Positions 1 to 7,371 of a DNA stretch of 17,646 bases are shown one piece after another (positions within the stretch are counted from its first letter, which is position 1; each line of letters starts with the position of its first letter). A model generated the notes under the pieces. The model made no database searches. It was not told where the DNA came from and was given only the letters and a program-made list of their open reading frames with translations. The position numbers and the translations under genes are program-made. This DNA is from an uncultured Ruminococcus sp. (GTDB lineage Bacteria; Bacillota; Clostridia; Oscillospirales; Ruminococcaceae): contig CACYBC010000053.1 of NCBI GenBank assembly GCA_902772615.1, positions 1 through 17,646 on the forward strand, read 5' to 3'.

Positions 1-15
1 ACATTCTATCAAGGA

Positions 16-39
16 CATTGTCCCTAAAAGCGGACAATG
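16..39. repeat. Inverted repeat CATTGTCC/GGACAATG
   Basis: Perfect 8-base arms at 16-23 and 32-39 separated by an 8-base loop. No T-run follows on the plus strand, so it is not a convincing terminator. It lies in a 335-base stretch without a gene and could be the end of an upstream transcript or of a mobile element lying outside the window. Confidence 0.4.
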
Positions 40-97
40 GGAAGTGTTTCAATCCCGAAAAACTGTTTTATTATTCTTCACTAAAAATGATAGTATT

Positions 98-145
98 GGA
101 GGCAGGCGCTCCTCCCACGACTTAAGTCACGGGTCTCCGCGCCTG
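98..145. repeat. Nested hairpin, possible IS200/IS605-type end
   Basis: Outer arms CAGGCGC (103-109) and GCGCCTG (139-145) are perfectly complementary. Inside them CCC (114-116)/GGG (131-133) and GAC (119-121)/GTC (126-128) form a second imperfect hairpin with a TTAA loop. The inner CCCACGACTTAAGTC resembles, from memory, the subterminal hairpins of IS200/IS605 elements and the 3' part of their associated RNAs. No tnpA or tnpB is present, so at most this is a leftover end. The family assignment is weak; the hairpin itself is plain. Confidence 0.3.
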
Positions 146-198
146 ATTTAGAATGAACGGATATTGAGCCATGAAGGCAAATAACAGCATACAGCCTG

Positions 199-207
199 TG
201 ATATACT
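199..207 (+). promoter_or_regulatory. Extended -10 promoter upstream of first UroD-like gene
   Basis: TGA followed by TATACT (202-207) is an extended -10 (TGnTATACT). No good -35 is seen at 17 bases (AAATAA), which extended -10 promoters tolerate. The predicted start of transcription near 214 leaves a leader of about 120 bases before the ATG at 336. The same TGnTATACT form recurs at 1491-1499. Confidence 0.5.
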
Positions 208-227
208 GATTAAAGAAGACGGTCAGT

Positions 228-298
228 AACTGTCCTTGGGATGTCCGGAAAGCGGGAGAGTACGGACAACTGAAGGGGTACCAGCCTGCGGGACAGTT
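228..298 (+). promoter_or_regulatory. Structured 5' leader of first UroD-like gene
   Basis: AACTGTCC (228-235) pairs with GGACAGTT (291-298), enclosing a second stem TGTCCG (242-247)/CGGACA (263-268) and a possible small third stem around 270-289. This gives a junction-like fold of 71 bases just before the ribosome site. It does not match the cobalamin, SAM, THF or glycine riboswitch consensus as I remember them. It could be a regulatory RNA element or only incidental structure. No terminator hairpin with a T-run follows, so any control would act on translation. Confidence 0.35.
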
Positions 299-335
299 TC
301 ATCATTTCGACCCATAAAAGGAGGCAGACAAAAAA

Positions 336-1391
336 ATGAAATTCGATCCGAAAGAGATAGAGAATGCTAAAGTGGAATACGGAAGGCGTGTCATGATAGA
401 CTTTGCCTCTCCGATCACTGCCAAGGAGAACTTCAAGAGAGCTCTAGAACGCAAGCAGCTCTGGATGCCAATGACAGGCGACAAAATGAACTTCACACCG
501 GAGATAGTCCCCGACAACACTGCCAGAGCACTGGTGACTCAGGGAAAACCGTATGAAGGCCCTAAGGGCGGACTCGATATGTTCGGCGTTTACTGGGAGT
601 ATGTCCCTTCTGCCAACGGTTCGATCGTCAGACCCGGAAATCCGACGCTCACCGATGTGACCAAGTGGAGAGAAGTGATCAAGTTCCCCGATGTGGACAG
701 CTGGGACTGGGAGAAAAGTGCAAGGGAAGACAGAGAGTATCTGGCCAACAGCACGAAGGCGCAGCTTTTCTGCATCCTTACCGGATACTTTGAGAGACTG
801 ATATCCTTCATGGATTTCGGACCTGCAGCGTATGCCCTGATGAACCGCAAGACAAAGGACTCCGTCAAGGAGCTGATGGACGCGATCGCCGATCTGTGGA
901 TAGACGTGGTGGATCATGTCCATAAGTATTACGGAGATCTTATAGACGGGATCACCATCCATGATGACTGGGGCGCCCAGGACGGTCCGTTCTTCAATGA
1001 GAGAGTGGTCAGAGAGATGCTTGTGCCGTATATGCGCAAAGTCAACGACCACATCCACAGCCTCGGTTACATCACGAACCTGCACTCCTGCGGCAAGGTG
1101 GAGAAGCTTCTGCCCTGCATGATAGATGCCGGCTGGGACGCATGGGACGGCATGGCAATAAATGACTACCATATGCTGTATGAGCAGTATGCAGACAAGA
1201 TCCTTATGAATGTTCCTGCCTCCGAATGTCCGGCTGATGCTGACGCTGAGACACAGAAGGAATGGGCAGCAAGGTTTGCGGATGAATTCGCGGTCCGCGA
1301 GAAACCCGCGACACTGTCGAACTATGACAACCCCGGCATCGATTTTGACTTTGAGCTCTATAAACTGTCAAGAGAGAAATTCAGCGCATAA
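336..1391 (+). CDS. UroD/MtaA-family methyltransferase-like protein (paralogue 1)
   Basis: 351 residues, uroporphyrinogen decarboxylase superfamily of the type found in corrinoid-dependent methyl transfer (MtaA, CmuA and related methylthiol or O-demethylase methyltransferases) rather than haem synthesis. A zinc-ligand pattern of the MtaA kind is visible: H250-x-C252 in LHSCGK, and C298 in SECPADAD as a candidate third ligand. Other family marks are HDDWGAQDGPFF (209-220) and a C-terminal barrel. No corrinoid-binding domain and no signal peptide, so it is a cytoplasmic enzyme needing a partner corrinoid protein, which is not in this window. AGGAGG at 319-324 lies 11 bases before the ATG; a strong terminator follows, so it appears monocistronic. 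It is about two-thirds identical by eye to the product of 8445-9515. Whether it demethylates a substrate or passes methyl to a cofactor cannot be read from sequence. Confidence 0.85.
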   Translation: MKFDPKEIENAKVEYGRRVMIDFASPITAKENFKRALERKQLWMPMTGDKMNFTPEIVPDNTARALVTQGKPYEGPKGGLDMFGVYWEYVPSANGSIVRPGNPTLTDVTKWREVIKFPDVDSWDWEKSAREDREYLANSTKAQLFCILTGYFERLISFMDFGPAAYALMNRKTKDSVKELMDAIADLWIDVVDHVHKYYGDLIDGITIHDDWGAQDGPFFNERVVREMLVPYMRKVNDHIHSLGYITNLHSCGKVEKLLPCMIDAGWDAWDGMAINDYHMLYEQYADKILMNVPASECPADADAETQKEWAARFADEFAVREKPATLSNYDNPGIDFDFELYKLSREKFSA

Positions 1392-1405
1392 GACAAATAC
1401 TTAAC

Positions 1406-1441
1406 AGGCCGGCGCTTTAAGGAGCGCTGGCCTCTCTTTTT
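1406..1441 (+). terminator. Rho-independent terminator after first UroD-like gene
   Basis: AGGCCGGCGCT (1406-1416) pairs with AGCGCTGGCCT (1423-1433), 11 pairs with one G-U, loop TTAAGG, followed by a T-rich tract CTCTTTTT to 1441. It starts 14 bases after the stop codon. Confidence 0.9.
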
Positions 1442-1490
1442 AAAACCGTCATTCTTCTGAGTGGGAAATGACCTGATTTTTCCTGAACGG

Positions 1491-1499
1491 TGCTATACT
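1491..1499 (+). promoter_or_regulatory. Extended -10 promoter predicting a leaderless mRNA
   Basis: TGC followed by TATACT (1494-1499) is an extended -10. Transcription should start about 1505-1507, and the ATG of the next gene begins at 1507. There is no ribosome-binding sequence upstream. The nearest in-frame stop (TGA 1474-1476) leaves no earlier ATG, GTG or TTG, so the start is fixed unless it lies further downstream. Confidence 0.55.
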
Positions 1500-1506
1500 T
1501 CTCAAT

Positions 1507-2286
1507 ATGGAGAACAGAGAAAGAAAAACACAAGCTGCTGAGCAAGCTGTTTGTGCGCTTGTCTGCAGAAGCGGCGGACTGAAAGCACGTGAGATCGCCA
1601 AAGAACTTGGGCTGGACCATCAGACCGTCAACCGGATACTCTACAGTTCACCGCTGATGAGAGAACTGTGCTGGCAGGACCGGGAATACTGCTGGCACGG
1701 GATCGTCCGGCAGCAGAGGCCTCATTCCGGTCTGCAGGAATTTGCGGGATACTACAGTACTGTTGCGGAGTTCATGGGACTCGGAGAAGAGGAATGGCTG
1801 GAAAAACTGACAGAGGGATGCACAAATATCGGAAGAAGCCTCAGCGACACACGGGGTCTGTTCCACTCGTTCCGGGATTGTCGTGAACATATGCTTCAGC
1901 TGTTCAGGGATCTTCTTGACATGGCAGTCAAAGACTGTCTGAAGTGGGAGATCGCCTTTGAACTCCGACTCAAACGGTCCCGTCACATCCGCATATATGC
2001 AGATGTGCTGGTCATCACGGAAGACCGGGTATTTGCCCTCGAATTCAAGATGAAGGACAGGATAGATCCGGAAGAAGTGCTGCAGTCTGCCAAATATGTA
2101 CCTTACCTGGAGATCGTGTTCGGGCCTGATTATGAGATCATTCCCGTACTTGTCCTTACAAGGAAGAACGATTATTACGGTTTCAGCCAGGTAGGAAAGA
2201 CAGATGCTGTACTTCCGGTGTGCTCGGGTGATATGCTGTTCAATGCATTTGATGAGTATCTGGGATTCCTGGACAGTGACGGTTGA
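1507..2286 (+). CDS. wHTH protein with PD-(D/E)XK nuclease-like domain
   Basis: 259 residues. Residues about 8-60 form a helix-turn-helix (AREIAKELGLDHQTVNRIL), like DNA-binding winged helices. The C-terminal half shows a PD-(D/E)XK-type core: a helix with E148, then D166 in IYADVLVI, then E179-x-K181 in FALEFKMK, then a helix with Q193 and Y197 like the QxxxY motif of RecB-type nucleases. So a nuclease or nuclease-derived sensor attached to a DNA-binding domain is likely; it may be a regulator, a repair factor or a defence nuclease. Transcript probably leaderless (extended -10 at 1491-1499, no ribosome site). The flavoprotein gene follows after 35 bases with no terminator, so the two are likely co-transcribed. 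I do not recognise a named family, and activity is inferred only from the motif. Confidence 0.75.
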   Translation: MENRERKTQAAEQAVCALVCRSGGLKAREIAKELGLDHQTVNRILYSSPLMRELCWQDREYCWHGIVRQQRPHSGLQEFAGYYSTVAEFMGLGEEEWLEKLTEGCTNIGRSLSDTRGLFHSFRDCREHMLQLFRDLLDMAVKDCLKWEIAFELRLKRSRHIRIYADVLVITEDRVFALEFKMKDRIDPEEVLQSAKYVPYLEIVFGPDYEIIPVLVLTRKNDYYGFSQVGKTDAVLPVCSGDMLFNAFDEYLGFLDSDG

Positions 2287-2321
2287 ACAGAATAAGAATA
2301 CTAACAGATCGGAGCATGGAA

Positions 2322-3683
2322 ATGGGTAAAACAGTCAGAATAGAAGAAAGAGACATTCCCGTAGTAAGAGAAACGGACGTGATCGTTGTGGGAGGAGGGC
2401 TGGCAGGCGTTGCGGCAGCAGTAGCTGCCTCCAGACATGGCGCCAGGGTAACACTGATAGAGAAGAGCATAGTACTGGGAGGACTCGCCACTCTCGGACA
2501 TGTCTGTGTATACCTTCCCATAGATGACGGCAGAGGTCATAAGATCTACGGCGGACTGGCGGAGGAGCTTATGCGCGTCTGCGTAAGGTATTCCCAGGAT
2601 TCCATACCTGAACAGTGGAGGGACGGCCCTGACACTGCTCCGGAAGACAGCCCCAGATACATGTCCAATTTCTTTATCCCGCCGGCTGTTCTGGCACTGG
2701 ATGAGTTCGTACAGCAGGAAGGCGTTGATGTCGTCTTTGACACGGTGTTCAGTGAACCGATCATGGAAGGAAACACGGTAAAGGGGATCGTGGTCGAGAA
2801 CAAATCCGGCAGGACGGCATACATGGCAAAAGTATTCGTGGATGCTTCGGGCGATGCCGATCTGGTATACAGGGCAGGGGCGGAGACGGAGACTCTCAAG
2901 ACCATCGTGTCTCACTGGTTCCATGAGCTTGATTTTGATGCTATGAAAAAAGGGATCGAAGAGGGAGACATGCTCAAAGCGGTGCCGCTCAGATGGCTTG
3001 GGCTCGTGCCCAGCGGTCAGGCAGGGGATGAGAACATGGAACTGACCTGCGACGGAACCACTTCGGAAGGAGTGAACGAGTATATCCGCATATCCAGAGG
3101 GCTTGCCCTTGACTGGCTGAAAAAGCATCAGAGACCTGATTATGCCATGCTTACGCTTCCGTTCATGCCTCAGTTCCGCATGACAAGAAGACTTATAGGA
3201 AAAGATGAACTCAGATATGACGGAGAGTACCATATCGAAAGTTCTGTAGGATGCGTGATAGCTTCGCTGGACGAGCCTGCAACGGTATATGAATTTCCGT
3301 ATGAGGGACTGATCACCGATCTTCTGTCCAACGTGCTGGCAGCCGGAAGGATGGTATCAGCGGAAGGAAGAGGCTGGGCTATTATGAGATTCATACCGGC
3401 CTGCGTACTGACGGGACAGGCGGCGGGTACGGCTGCGGCGCTCGCTGCAAAAGAAAACTGCAGCCTTCAGGAACTGGATGTAAAGGAACTGCAGAGGCAG
3501 CTAGAGAATGACGGGGTAAAGCTTCACCGTCCGAAGGGAACAGAGGGCAATGTCCCTGCAAGAAGGAGAAGAGGTGCGGCAGTGCCGCCTGAGTGCGGGC
3601 CACAGATCAACAGATTCTACGTGCGCACAGATGACAGGGACGGTATTCGGCAGAACCAAGATATCCCGGATGAACATGTATAA
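2322..3683 (+). CDS. FAD-dependent oxidoreductase (FAD_oxidored family)
   Basis: 453 residues from the ATG at 2322. The N terminus has the dinucleotide fold VVGGGLAG (G24, G26, G29) with E47 as the ribose-binding acid (TLIEKS). A second flavin motif is at about 176-184 (DASGDADLV). The region near the C terminus, GRMVSAEGRG followed by PACVLTGQAAGTAAALA, is typical of the PF12831-type flavoproteins found in anaerobe catabolic clusters. Substrate unknown; it likely oxidises or reduces a small organic compound in the cytoplasm. GGAG at 2311-2314 is 7 bases before this ATG; an in-frame ATG at 2316 is too close and a TTG at 2283 has no ribosome site. The last 40 or so residues are rich in Arg and Pro (PARRRRGAAVPPE) and unlike the usual end of the family, so the true homologous part may end near residue 410. 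Confidence 0.85.
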   Translation: MGKTVRIEERDIPVVRETDVIVVGGGLAGVAAAVAASRHGARVTLIEKSIVLGGLATLGHVCVYLPIDDGRGHKIYGGLAEELMRVCVRYSQDSIPEQWRDGPDTAPEDSPRYMSNFFIPPAVLALDEFVQQEGVDVVFDTVFSEPIMEGNTVKGIVVENKSGRTAYMAKVFVDASGDADLVYRAGAETETLKTIVSHWFHELDFDAMKKGIEEGDMLKAVPLRWLGLVPSGQAGDENMELTCDGTTSEGVNEYIRISRGLALDWLKKHQRPDYAMLTLPFMPQFRMTRRLIGKDELRYDGEYHIESSVGCVIASLDEPATVYEFPYEGLITDLLSNVLAAGRMVSAEGRGWAIMRFIPACVLTGQAAGTAAALAAKENCSLQELDVKELQRQLENDGVKLHRPKGTEGNVPARRRRGAAVPPECGPQINRFYVRTDDRDGIRQNQDIPDEHV

Positions 3684-3687
3684 TCAA

Positions 3688-3719
3688 AAAAGAGAGGGTG
3701 TGGGAACACCCTCTCTTTT
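3688..3719. terminator. Bidirectional terminator between convergent genes
   Basis: AGAGAGGGTGT (3691-3701) pairs perfectly with ACACCCTCTCT (3706-3716), loop GGGA. A-run 3686-3690 and T-run 3716-3719 flank it, so it serves the rightward flavoprotein gene and the leftward metF operon alike. Confidence 0.9.
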
Positions 3720-3736
3720 CGCTATGTAAGGTCTTT

Positions 3737-4615
3737 TCAGATGCCGGCGAGTTTCAGGATCTCGGGGACTTTGGCTTCCCAGCCGAGAGCCATGATATGA
3801 ACGCCCTGGCAGTACGGCCTGCATTCTCTGATGATCCTTGCTGCGATCTCGACGCCGGTGATGCCTGCCTTCGTCTTCTCCTTGTCGGCTTTGAGTTCGT
3901 CGATGACCGAGTCGGGCACGACGATGCCTGCCACGTTCTGGCTCATGTACCGCACCATCCCGACGTTTTTGGGGATGATGACACCGACCTGCACAGGCAC
4001 ATTGAACTGTTTTGCTCTCTCCATGAATGAGATGAATCTTTCGGGATCGAATACAGCCTGAGTCTGGAAGAACTCGGCGCCGGCCATTATTTTGCGTTCC
4101 ATTTTTGCCAGCTGGGCATCGACGGAATCACTGCAGGGCGATACGACAGCACCTTTGGCAAAAACGGGAGGCTCACCTACGAGTTCATTTCCGCCCAGAT
4201 CGCGGCCCTTTTCAAGTTCACACACTGTATGCAGAAGTGAGACGGAGTCAAGATCGAAGACGGGCTTTGCACCTGGATGGTCGCCGAGCTTCGTGTGATC
4301 ACCGGTGAGGCACAGAACGTTGTCTATGCCAAACAGGGCAGCCGCCAGCAGGTCTGATTCAAGCGCCATGCGGTTGCGGTCGCGGCATGTGAGCTGGAAT
4401 ATGGGATTCAGCCCGGCATCCTTGAGCGCCTTGCAGAAACCTAGGGAACTAAGCCTCATTACAGAGGACTGATTATCGGTGACGTTGACTGCAGCTATGT
4501 CGCTCAGATACTCTTTAGCTTCTGAGACGAGCTCGTCCACATGGAAGCCTTTGGGAGGACCTACTTCAGCAGTAACGACGAATTCACCTTTTGAGAAACG
4601 ATCGGTAATCTTCAT
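3737..4615 (-). CDS. metF: Methylenetetrahydrofolate reductase MetF
   Basis: 292 residues, the usual length for MetF (about 290-300). The TIM-barrel flavoprotein signatures are present: TAEVGPPKG with E17 as the likely catalytic acid, VTDNQS, FQLTCRDRNR, LCLTGDHTKLGDHP, and FFQTQAVFD. It interconverts 5,10-methylene-THF and 5-methyl-THF in the cytoplasm. Its neighbours metV (34-base gap) and the MetV-RnfC2 fusion match the type of acetogen MTHFR described in Acetobacterium woodii, where MetF works with MetV and RnfC2. AGGAG lies about 10 bases before the start; terminator at 3688-3719. In this cluster it may run in the methyl-THF oxidising direction if methyl groups enter through the UroD-like enzymes; that is inference. 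Confidence 0.93.
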   Translation of the reverse strand: MKITDRFSKGEFVVTAEVGPPKGFHVDELVSEAKEYLSDIAAVNVTDNQSSVMRLSSLGFCKALKDAGLNPIFQLTCRDRNRMALESDLLAAALFGIDNVLCLTGDHTKLGDHPGAKPVFDLDSVSLLHTVCELEKGRDLGGNELVGEPPVFAKGAVVSPCSDSVDAQLAKMERKIMAGAEFFQTQAVFDPERFISFMERAKQFNVPVQVGVIIPKNVGMVRYMSQNVAGIVVPDSVIDELKADKEKTKAGITGVEIAARIIRECRPYCQGVHIMALGWEAKVPEILKLAGI

Positions 4616-4649
4616 TTATGATGCTCTCCTAATCTTTAGAATATCAGCG

Positions 4650-5270
4650 TCATTCCGCTGCATTGACTTCGTTGTCATAGTTGCGGATCTGTACGGGACT
4701 CCTGAGCACATCGAGGCGTCCCACCATGGCGAGACGGCGCTGGATACGCTCCCAGCCGCACTCCATATCCGGGTCTACCTCGCATCTGCCGTCCTTGGCT
4801 CCGCCGCACTGTCCGTTCACGAGGCCCTTTGAGCAGGCTGTGAGAGGACAGATGCCACCGGTCAGGTTGAGGTAGCACTCGCCGCACTGCCTGCAGTCGA
4901 ACTCCAGGGGAGTGACGCCCTGCCCGCCGGGAACGGCGTAGGTGTCACAGGCAGCGTAGACGCGCTTATCCTCCAGCAGGGATGAGACGGTCTGCACCCC
5001 TACTCCGCAGGAGAACACCAGCACGCAGTCAGCCTCATCGATCTCGTCTTTGCGAAGACTGAGATTCAGAGCAATATTCTCCGGATTGCAGATATAATCC
5101 ATCGTCAGGATGCCGGAGACTTTTCCGTCCGATTCCAGTTCTCTCTGGAACTCAGCGGCGTCTCTCTCGGGGAAACCGACTTCCTTGCAGCCGTGGCAGT
5201 TTATGATGAATGCCTTTCCGCAGATCAGCGATGCAACAGTATCTTTGTCTTTAAGTTTCGTTACCAGCAT
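4650..5270 (-). CDS. metV: MetV-like zinc/FeS-binding MTHFR subunit
   Basis: 206 residues of the MTHFR C-terminal (MetV) family, cysteine-rich: C25, C28, C61, C88, then C126-x2-C129-x2-C132, C141, C146, C155, C163 and C171. Every one of these has a counterpart in the N-terminal part of the neighbouring fusion protein, so these are two copies of one domain. In known complexes MetV is an iron-sulphur subunit that bridges MetF and the electron donor. Its start codon overlaps the stop of the upstream gene by one base (TAATG), which implies translational coupling and near-equal amounts. metF follows 34 bases later. Certain as to family; the division of labour with the fused copy is unknown. Confidence 0.88.
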   Translation of the reverse strand: MLVTKLKDKDTVASLICGKAFIINCHGCKEVGFPERDAAEFQRELESDGKVSGILTMDYICNPENIALNLSLRKDEIDEADCVLVFSCGVGVQTVSSLLEDKRVYAACDTYAVPGGQGVTPLEFDCRQCGECYLNLTGGICPLTACSKGLVNGQCGGAKDGRCEVDPDMECGWERIQRRLAMVGRLDVLRSPVQIRNYDNEVNAAE

Positions 5271-7303
5271 TACTTTTTATTCATCTCCCTTACCGCAGAT
5301 TTTCCGGCTTTGATCTTCGAGACGAGAGGGATCTTGGAGGAGCAGATGTATTCACAGCTTCTGCACTCTATGCAGTCCATCACATTCATGTCCTGCATGC
5401 CTTTCCAGTCTCCTTCGTCATGGTATTTTGCAAAGTAAAGCGGCTTGAGTTCCATCGGGCATACATCCACGCACCTGCCGCACTTGATGCAGCTGGCGGT
5501 CTCAAAATGCTCCTTATCCACAGCGATTACGCCGTTGGTCGCCTTGATCACGGGAACATCGGTATCGGTGAGGTCTATGCCCATCATCGGGCCGCCGGTC
5601 TTGAGTGAGACGTCTTCGGCAGTGATGCCGCCGCAGTAGTCTATGAGCTCCCTGATCGGGGTGCCTATCTTGACGATGAAATTGCCGGGATTCTTGATCC
5701 TTTCGCCTGTAACGGACACGACTCTTTCTACGAGAGGCATGCCTGTCTGAATGGCGTCGGATACTGCCTTTGAAGTGCTGACGTTGCAGACAACGGCTCC
5801 GACGTCGGCGGGAAGTCCGCCGCTGGGCACCTGTCTGCCGAGGATGCGCTTGATAAGCATCTTTTCAGCGCCTTGGGGATATTTGGTCCTGACGCCGATG
5901 ACTTCTATATCTTCGAAGCCCTCTGTTTTTGACTGCAGCAGTTCGATGGCATCGGGTTTGTTGTCCTCTATGGCGATGATGCCTCTTGGCGCAGACACCG
6001 CCTTCATCATAGCCCGAAGACCATAGATGACGTCGTCCGCAAACTCGAGCAGCACGCGGTGATCCGCAGTCAGTATCGGCTCGCACTCGCATCCGTTGAG
6101 AATCACGGCTTCTATCGGCTTGTTGGGAGCGAGTTTGACCGAGGTGGGGAAGCCGGCACCTCCCATGCCTACGATACCGCTCTCTTTAACGATATCCACT
6201 ATCTGTTCTGCGGTGAGGTCTTTTATGTCACCGTACGGCTTTACAGTTTCGGCGACTTCATTCTTCTTATCGTTCTCGATCACTACGGAGAGAACACCGC
6301 CTCCCCTTGTCGGGTGAGGCCGTGATTCCACTGCGACGACCGTGCCGCTCACGCTGGAGTGCACGTTTCCGCTGATGAATGCCGCAGCCTCTCCGATCTT
6401 CTGGCCGACCTTAACATGGTCCCCGACCTGAACTGTCGGGTTGGCGGGAGCTCCGGAGTGCATCGACAGGGGAATCACTACCGTGTCAGGCTCAGGAAAC
6501 CTGACGAGGGCTTTTTCCTCGCTGAGCTCCTTTCGCTCGGAAGGGTGAACGCCTCCGTAATAGCCGTCAAAGCGGGATTCGCGGGCAGCCTTGACAAACT
6601 CGCTTATGGCCTTGTAGTTGACCTTCGAGTAGTCGCGTACCTGGACGGGCTGCTCAAGGAACTCCTGAAGACGTCCCTGCCTAGTCAGTCGCTTCTCTAT
6701 CTTTTCCCACGCACAGTCTCTGGTTGGGTCGACTTCGCATTTCCCGTCCTTGGCTCCGCCGCACTGCCCGTTGAGCAGACTCTTGGCGCAGTCGACGACG
6801 GGACAGATCCCTCCTGTGATGTTGAGGTAACACTGAGCGCAGGCATCGCATGCCCTGTCGGTCAGCGCCATTCCGTGATGCCCTCTGTAGTTGAGAGAAT
6901 TCGCGGCAGCAAATACCGGGATATTCACGGAGTCGGCGATGGTCTGGATGCCCAGTCCGCAGCTGACAACGAAAACGTTTTCCGTGCCTTCCGGGACCTC
7001 AAGGACCTTCACGGTCTGTGACCTGTTGCATAGAAAATCAGTTTTAAGGGAGCCTGTCACTGTCTTACCCTGCTCCTGCAGCATCTTTACGAATTCTTCG
7101 CAGTCAGGCTCTTCTACGGATTCGAATTCCTTAAAGCACTTGTTGCAGGCAAGCACAAAGATGTTGTCTGCTCCGTCAAGGAAAGGAGCCAGTTCCTCCG
7201 GGGATTTCAGTTTGTATCTGGTATAGTTCAGCAATTTCTCACCTTCTTCGGCATACAATACAAGCGGTACACCCGTATGTCCGACATCCATAAAGATGAA
7301 CAC
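5270..7303 (-). CDS. rnfC2: MetV-RnfC2 fusion, NADH-oxidising MTHFR subunit
   Basis: 677 residues, well above the roughly 430-450 of ordinary RnfC. Residues 1 to about 225 are a full MetV domain (C53, C56, C92, C115, C152, C155, C158, C167, C172, C181, C189, C197). From about 240 onward it is RnfC: the HPSERK and SGAPANPTVQVGDHVKVGQ region, the glycine-rich GMGGAGFPTSVKL (379-391) for NADH and FMN, NGCECEPILTADHR (403-416), an SLBB-like part, and two 4Fe-4S motifs (C605, C608, C611, C615 and C644, C647, C650, C654). It has no membrane segment, so it is the soluble RnfC2 type that feeds NADH electrons to MetF/MetV. First gene of a leftward operon from the promoter at 7343-7371. GTG start with AGGCGG 10 bases before it; ATG five codons in (7289-7291) is the alternative. 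The gene symbol covers only the RnfC part. Confidence 0.88.
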   Translation of the reverse strand: MFIFMDVGHTGVPLVLYAEEGEKLLNYTRYKLKSPEELAPFLDGADNIFVLACNKCFKEFESVEEPDCEEFVKMLQEQGKTVTGSLKTDFLCNRSQTVKVLEVPEGTENVFVVSCGLGIQTIADSVNIPVFAAANSLNYRGHHGMALTDRACDACAQCYLNITGGICPVVDCAKSLLNGQCGGAKDGKCEVDPTRDCAWEKIEKRLTRQGRLQEFLEQPVQVRDYSKVNYKAISEFVKAARESRFDGYYGGVHPSERKELSEEKALVRFPEPDTVVIPLSMHSGAPANPTVQVGDHVKVGQKIGEAAAFISGNVHSSVSGTVVAVESRPHPTRGGGVLSVVIENDKKNEVAETVKPYGDIKDLTAEQIVDIVKESGIVGMGGAGFPTSVKLAPNKPIEAVILNGCECEPILTADHRVLLEFADDVIYGLRAMMKAVSAPRGIIAIEDNKPDAIELLQSKTEGFEDIEVIGVRTKYPQGAEKMLIKRILGRQVPSGGLPADVGAVVCNVSTSKAVSDAIQTGMPLVERVVSVTGERIKNPGNFIVKIGTPIRELIDYCGGITAEDVSLKTGGPMMGIDLTDTDVPVIKATNGVIAVDKEHFETASCIKCGRCVDVCPMELKPLYFAKYHDEGDWKGMQDMNVMDCIECRSCEYICSSKIPLVSKIKAGKSAVREMNKK

Positions 7304-7318
7304 GGCGGGAGTTCCGCC
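7304..7318 (-). promoter_or_regulatory. Hairpin overlapping ribosome site of the rnfC2 fusion gene
   Basis: Read on the minus strand, GGCGG (7318-7314) is part of the likely ribosome site and pairs with CCGCC (7308-7304), which abuts the GTG start. A 5-pair GC stem with a 5-base loop would hide the ribosome site. The loop is short and the effect on translation is inference. Confidence 0.35.
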
Positions 7319-7342
7319 TGGAATATGTGTCTTTCTTTATAT

Positions 7343-7371
7343 ATCATAATAAAATATATACAGACAGGCAA
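7343..7371 (-). promoter_or_regulatory. Promoter of the rnfC2-metV-metF operon
   Basis: On the minus strand TTGCCT (7371-7366) and TATGAT (7348-7343) are separated by exactly 17 bases. Predicted transcription start near 7336, leaving about 33 bases before the GTG. It shares the 154-base divergent gap with the amidohydrolase gene. Confidence 0.65.

Noticed and set aside
46..56. GTTTCAATCCC like the end of a CRISPR repeat
   Set aside because: Only one copy; no spaced repeats anywhere in the window.
240..298. Similarity to a glycine riboswitch (GGGAGAG and CTGAAGGGG, then GGGACAG)
   Set aside because: The bases expected to pair with GAGAG (CTCTCAGG) are missing and the order of stems is different; the matching blocks fall inside other stems.
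444..1172. Long leftward open frame of 242 codons
   Set aside because: Fully antisense to a clear UroD-family gene, no ribosome site, no recognisable domain.
2283..2321. TTG start extending the flavoprotein by 13 residues
   Set aside because: It overlaps the upstream stop, lacks a ribosome site, and the added residues lie before the conserved start of the family.
2301..3233. Leftward open frame of 310 codons
   Set aside because: Antisense to the flavoprotein, whose motifs are unmistakable; composition like a shadow frame.
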